From positions 620,001-684,000 of the forward strand of contig OZ020526.1 in assembly GCA_963971425.1 (NCBI GenBank): DNA of 64,000 nt. Reading direction: 5' to 3'. The stretch is from Bryoerythrophyllum caledonicum. Lineage: Eukaryota > Streptophyta > Bryopsida > Pottiales > Pottiaceae. Under the pieces are notes generated by a model. The model was given only the letters and a program-made list of their open reading frames with translations, ran no database searches and had not been told where the DNA came from. Numbering within the stretch: the stretch's first letter is position 1; every line of letters starts with the position of its first letter. The position numbers and the translations under genes are program-made. Below are positions 59,406 to 64,000 of the stretch, piece after piece.

Positions 59406-61185
59406 TGTAAAGCCTAAATCCTAAAAATGGCTATTTTCAGAAAATTAAGTGTAAAAAGGGTTGTAGATATATGGAAAATTAAATAATTAATGATTATGTT
59501 TACATTAAATAGTTAATTAATCAAAAAGTGTCTCTTCATATCTAAGAGATATAAGATATCGGAAAAGGGATGAACTCACACCTTTTGGAAAGGGTGTGCC
59601 TTTTCACAAGTAGAAATGAATGGGTGTGAGGTCCAAGTGAAGTTAGTTTTAATGGTTAGTTGTTGGAATAACCGTTTTCCCAAGAGGTGTGCCTCTTGGC
59701 TTTAAGTAGAATTAACAGCTTGAATTTTAGCATTCTTGGCCATTTCCGTAAACATTCCTTGGAGGAAGATCGGAGAAAGCCCTAGCTTAGGTGAAAAAAG
59801 CTAGCAATTGAAGAAATCTCTTATGTTGTAAGAGTATTATGTTGTGTGTGAAATTATTAATACATAATTATTATTGAATTTGCATATGTAAAGTCTTGTG
59901 TGTGACTTAAATAATATGTATAAATTGCAATAATATTAAGTGCTTCATAAAATAAATTTGACATTGTGTTTGTAAATGCAATTATATGCATGAGGTATTA
60001 ATTGTGAATAAATTCCTATGCATAAATGCATTAATTATTTATTTAGATCTTCATTGTAAAAATTAGGAAACTATCCTAATTAATTATGTGACATGAAATT
60101 GTGAGTGTGTTAATGAATTAATTATAATGTATTACATATGAATGAAATATGAATACTTAAATATTGAAACTTCAAGAGATAAAGTTAGGGAAGATCCTAA
60201 CTATGTCAAAGTGACATTGTGAATATTAATTTAATAAATCTAAGTGTATGTAAGGCATTTAGAAATTAATTTGAAGTAAGAAACTTAATGCATTTATGTG
60301 AGAAATGCATAAGTAATTAATGTTAGACTTAAGTTTGAGTGTGGAAACTTAAGTTTTAAGTCATAAGACGGGAGTCTTACGCATGTGTAAATAAATAAAC
60401 TTAAGTCTAAAGTGGAATAGAACTTAAGTTTAAGTGAAAAAACTTAAGTCTAGAGTGATAGAACTTAAGTTTGAGTGAGAAAGAACTTAAGTATAAACGA
60501 TAGGACTTAAGTCTAAGTGTTAGGACTTAAGTCTACAACGAGGGAAAACTTAAGTTTGGATGATAGAACTTAAGTTTGAGTTAGAAAACTTAAGTCATAC
60601 AAGTATAAGAGTGAAGATACTCTTTTGGCATTCAAGTGTTAAGGACTAATAGATAGTTAGACTTAAGTCAGGACTTAGAGTAGGATTATTTAGGAACTTA
60701 ATCTAACTTGTATGTTGTTTGAACTTAATACTTGTAATGAATGCGTGAGTGGATTGGATGCACGTGAAAAGTAAAGCAAAGTGTATGAGGTAACATTGTA
60801 AATTTAAATGGAATTAACTAAGGGACAAACAATGAGTGCAATGGATAGGATCCATGAGCCGAAGATGGCAAATACTAAGAAACTAACCAACAAGCACATT
60901 CATAGTTAATTCAAGAGCAAGGCTCTTTAGAGGAGCAAGGCTCTACCTAAGCATATAAATCCTTGGGATTAATACCTTAAGAGTGAAATGCTAAGTGTGA
61001 GGCATTTTAAGGTTTAATTCCCTAAAAATAAATGCATAAATTTAAGTATTTCAATGGAAAGATAACTTTTGACCTACAATTAAAGACAAACTACTTAACG
61101 GTTGACGCTAGACCATCCCGGGACGAGGAACTTGGATCAAGAGTGATTCTCGGGTGTTTTTGGTGAGTGGAATTTTTGGGCTACA
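59406..61185. mobile_element. Solo LTR, family 3, nested in the family 1 LTR
   Basis: 1780 bp from TGTAAAGCC to GGGCTACA, with the 5-bp target duplication CTAAT (59401-59405 and 61186-61190). The uninterrupted sequence is visible in the family 1 solo LTR near 17800. AT-rich, with many ACTTAAGTTT-type repeats at 60310-60720. No coding capacity. Confidence 0.85.
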
Positions 61186-61354
61186 CTAATTCTAGTGAAA
61201 TTTTGACAGCGCTTCCGCGTGACGTGTGGTGACTAGAAAACTAGGGTTTCCTGATGCGCAATGAATTGACTACTAGCCGGGTGAGAGGAGAGGCTCCCTG
61301 AATTGATTCGATTCACCCTCCTTCCTTCAGTTCGTGTGCTTCGGCTTCAGCTCG

Positions 61355-62205
61355 GGATCTCGCCCTCTTGCTCTTCGTGGTCGTGTCGTCTTCGTGTTCT
61401 AATGATCTTGCTTGTCCTCTTCGTGCTCCAGCTCGCGACCTCGCCCTCTTGCTCTTCGTGGTCGTGTCGTCTTCGTGTTCTGGTGATCTTGCTCGTCCAC
61501 TTCGTGCTCCAGCTCGCGACCTCGCCCTCTTGCTCTTTGTGGTCATGTTGTCTTCGTGTTCTGGTGATCTTGCTCGTCCTCTTCGTGCTCCAGCTCGCGA
61601 CCTCGCCCTAGACTTGCTCTTCGTGGTCGTGTCGTCTTCGTGTTCTGGTGATCTTGCTCGTCCTCTTCGTGCTCCAGCTCGCGACCTCGCCCTAGACTTG
61701 CTCTTCGTGGTCGTATCGTCTTCGTGTTCTGGTGATCTTGCTCGTCCTCTTCGTGCTCCAGCTCGCGACCTCGCCCTAGACTTGCTCTTCGTGGTCGTGT
61801 CGTCTTCGTGTTCTGGTGATCTTGCTCGTCCTCTTCGTGCTCCAGCTCGCGACCTCGCCCTAGACTTGCTCTTCGTGGTCCTGTCGTCTTCGTGTTCTGG
61901 TGATCTTGCTTGTCCACTTCGTGCTCCAGCTCGCGACCTCGCCCTCTTGCTCTTCGTGGTCCTGTCGTCTTCGTGTTCTGGTGATCTTGCTCGTCCACTT
62001 CGTGCTCCAGCTCGCGACCTCGCCCTCTTGCTCTTCGTGGTCGTGTCGTCTTCGTGTTCTGGTGATCTTGCTCGTCCTCTTCGTGCTCCAGCTCGCGACC
62101 TCGCCCTAGACTTGCTCTTCGTGGTCCTGTCGTCTTCGTGTTCTGGTGATCTTGCTCGTCCACTTCGTGCTCCATCTCGCGACCTCGCCCTCTTGCTCTT
62201 CGTGG
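61355..62205. repeat. 81/84-bp tandem repeat inside the LTR
   Basis: About ten units of 81 bp (CTCTTGCTCTTCGTGGTCGT...) or 84 bp when CCCTAGACTTG replaces CCCTCTTG. Because both lengths are multiples of three, long repetitive open frames appear on both strands (about 280 and 210 codons). These are by-products of the repeat. Confidence 0.9.
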
Positions 62206-63252
62206 TCTTGTATACCTAATTCACTCTTCCAGTGGCCGGGGCTTCCGGCTCTCCCTCTCTCAGTTCTCTCTCCTCGCACATTCCTTCCACACTCTCAATA
62301 ATCTCTCCTAGGCAGGGGATAACCCCCCAGCCTAGCTTAGTTCCTATGGGTGTTCCCCGCCGCCTTTGGCCCTTCTTCAATTAATGACTTCCTTCTTACA
62401 AAGCCTATTAACCCCATGACTACTAGTTCCGTACCACCCTTGCATTAACAAAAGTGGGTGTCCCACTAACCAAGGAATATCTAAATCTAACTTTAACTCC
62501 ATGCCACATGGTGCGTGCATGACCTCCAATAAGTGAGCCATTAAGGCTAATTTCAAGTTACAAAAAACCACTACTCTACTTAGCTCGAATTCCCTTTGCT
62601 TGGAGGAATTCCTATTTTTACTTAGTGATTGGTGAGGAGTTTGCCAAGTCTTTTGGACCCTTTTAACTCCTTTTTTAAGGGCTTCTTAAGCCCCCACATT
62701 TTTCCTTCTCCCCACCGTCATTCTTCTTCTTTTTTCCTAATTTTTTCCCCGTGATTTCCTCACCGTGGCCAATTGCGGTCCCCGATGCGGTAGGAGGTAA
62801 ATTCGTCTCCACCACTTCTATTTCTATTTTTTTTTCCTTTCTTCTATTGTTTTCCTTTCTTTTGTCCTATTCTATTTTTTCCTTTATTTTTTTCCCTTTC
62901 TATTCATTTTTTGGTTAAGTTCATAAAATCCGTGGTTGCCAATAATTGGCTCCTATTTGAAGAATTAGTGAATGGAAAGGCTATTTAGCCCTTTTAATAA
63001 AAAAACCATGAGCTAACACATGGGTTAACCTCATTCCACTACTTGTTAAAGTTAATGGGCACGATGCGTAGCCCATTCGTCACCGTGAGCCGTTTTTGCA
63101 GCTCACACATGGCGGCCATCTGGGACAACACGAAGAGGCAGAGAACCCAACTCTTGCTCATGGGCACACGGTCAAGTTCTTTCTTTTTGTGTTTGAATGA
63201 CCCATGGTTGTAACCAAGATTTAGAGGTTCAACAGTGAAGGTTGTGAGCAAA

Positions 63253-64000
63253 TCACACCTTGTACTCTTTGCATCGGTTGCCCAATGTTCTCGTGGGGAA
63301 ATCTTTGCCGTTAAGGGTTTGGAGTTGAATGGAGTTGTTGGGAAAGACCTCCTTCACGAGATACGGTCTCAACCACAAGGCATCGAACTTGCCAGGGAAA
63401 TCCATTCTCCTCGCATCTTGGAGGAGGACTAGCATGCTCGGTTGTAACGATTGGGCCTTGTTTCGTTTGTCGAAGGCGATCTTTCTTTGACGTTGGATGG
63501 CTTCCACGTTCTCGGCGCTCCATCGGCGCATCTCATCGAGCTTCTCCAATCGTTCTAACCGATCGGCTAAAGACGTGGCCATGGACCATCGTTCGGTCAC
63601 GGCCACTCGCAAGGAGGGGATCTCAAATTCTATTGGCGAAATGGCTTCAATGCCATACACCAATGAGAAGGGAGTAGCATGGGTGGTCACCTTGAAGGTG
63701 GTTCGGTAGGCCCATAATGCGGCGGGGAGTTTCGTATCCCAGTCCCTCTTGGAATCGGTGACCGTCTTCCTCAAAATATTCACGAGGGTTTGGTTGACCC
63801 GCTCGGTGTGACCATTGGTTTGAGGGTGATAAGGGGTGGTCTTACGATGGTTGATCTTGAACCGGGTGGTCATGGCCCTCTTGAATGCGGAAGGGGCATT
63901 ACAAAGCCCAAAAGGCATGACCAAATAAATGAATGTGCCCCACGGGGTAGTGAAGGCGGTCTTGTGATAGTCCTCGGGAGCAATGGGGGTGAAAGTCCAC
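63253..64000 (-). pseudogene. Ty3/Gypsy polyprotein remnants: reverse transcriptase and integrase parts
   Basis: Reverse transcriptase motif region at about 63850-64000 (TPWGTFIYLVMPFGLCNAP) and integrase core C-terminal half with downstream domain at about 63253-63850 (YHPQTNGHTERVNQTLVNIL, AYRTTFKVTTHATPFSLVYG). This domain order is that of Ty3/Gypsy. Fossil copy, broken. Confidence 0.8.

Larger units (their letters stand above)
58714..63107 (-). repeat. Long terminal repeat of the Ty3/Gypsy element (family 1)
   Basis: Begins TGTGAGCC and ends GGCTCACA, a perfect 8-bp inverted pair. It is about 2.6 kb once the nested solo LTR (59406-61185) is set aside. It matches the solo LTR at 17125-19601 over the outer parts (AAATAAACCGCCCC near the start, AGCCGTTTTTGC near the end) and differs in the central tandem repeats. 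Confidence 0.8.
58714..64000 (-). mobile_element. Ty3/Gypsy LTR retrotransposon, 3' LTR and part of the interior, broken
   Basis: The minus-strand interior (63253-64000) has reverse transcriptase and integrase parts, and the LTR to its left (58714-63107) is therefore the 3' LTR. The element runs off the right edge, so its other LTR and target duplication cannot be seen. It looks broken. Inserted in gene Z. Confidence 0.75.

Noticed and set aside
61355-62205. CRISPR-like array
   Set aside because: Units are contiguous with no unique spacers, in a eukaryotic LTR.
61368-62219. 283-codon plus-strand and 210-codon minus-strand open frames
   Set aside because: Both are read from the 81/84-bp tandem repeat within an LTR; unit lengths divisible by three keep all frames open without selection.
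63108-63130. Primer-binding site right of the LTR
   Set aside because: The interior genes are on the minus strand, so this is the 3' LTR side where no primer-binding site is expected; the TGGCGGCC start is coincidental.

Overview
The window reads as nuclear DNA of a green-lineage eukaryote, most likely a streptophyte alga or seedless plant. The signs are short GT-AG introns, a plant-style Mutator-like transposase, an anoctamin fragment that looks plant-like, very long LTRs, and a non-LTR retrotransposon of a type known from green algae. The organism assignment is inference; no species marker gene is present. Almost everything is transposons, satellite-like repeats and broken genes.

Layout. 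1-1500: the 5' end of a spliced minus-strand gene of unknown function. 1560-2481: a piggyBac-like MITE between TTAA sites. 2609-3165: a broken exon of a farnesoic acid O-methyltransferase-domain protein. 3543-41786: a tandem duplication of about 20 kb (copy A 3543-23773, copy B 23774-41786). Each unit carries an anoctamin C-terminal fragment (minus), an unknown gene 'X' (plus), an unknown coiled-coil/RING-like gene 'Y' (minus), several kilobases of AT-rich minisatellites, and the 5' part of a giant LINE. Copy B runs on into the rest of that LINE, which ends at 49465. 49480-52800: AT-rich flank, then a third gene Y homologue. 52803-56635: a decayed Mutator-like transposase (minus). 57185-58713: exons of one or two unknown genes, the last cut by an LTR element. 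58714-64000: the 3' LTR and part of the interior of a broken Ty3/Gypsy element (minus) with another solo LTR nested in its LTR.

The main discovery is the LINE. Without its inserts it is about 13.6 kb (33294-40938 plus 43539-49465), bounded by a 14-bp target-site duplication TTACAAGTTACAAC. It has a 2.4-kb 5' leader with tandem repeats, an ORF1 with Thr-X repeats, a 2A peptide (GGDxETNPGP) joining ORF1 to ORF2, then an AP-type endonuclease, reverse transcriptase, a chromodomain-like segment, a segment resembling PCIF1-type methyltransferases, RNase H, a CCHC knuckle, and a second, restriction-like endonuclease. Two endonucleases in one element is the hallmark of the Dualen/RandI clade. The 2A, chromodomain-like and methyltransferase-like parts make it unusual. 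It ends in a hairpin rather than poly(A), and a 36-bp antisense copy of that hairpin with its own 15-bp target duplication sits inside ORF1.

Order of events from the nesting: the LINE inserted in an AT-rich repeat; an LTR element inserted in the LINE and collapsed to a solo LTR; a 20-kb tandem duplication broke inside that solo LTR; afterwards copy A gained a different solo LTR and lost about 275 bp, and the two gene Y copies decayed by different mutations.
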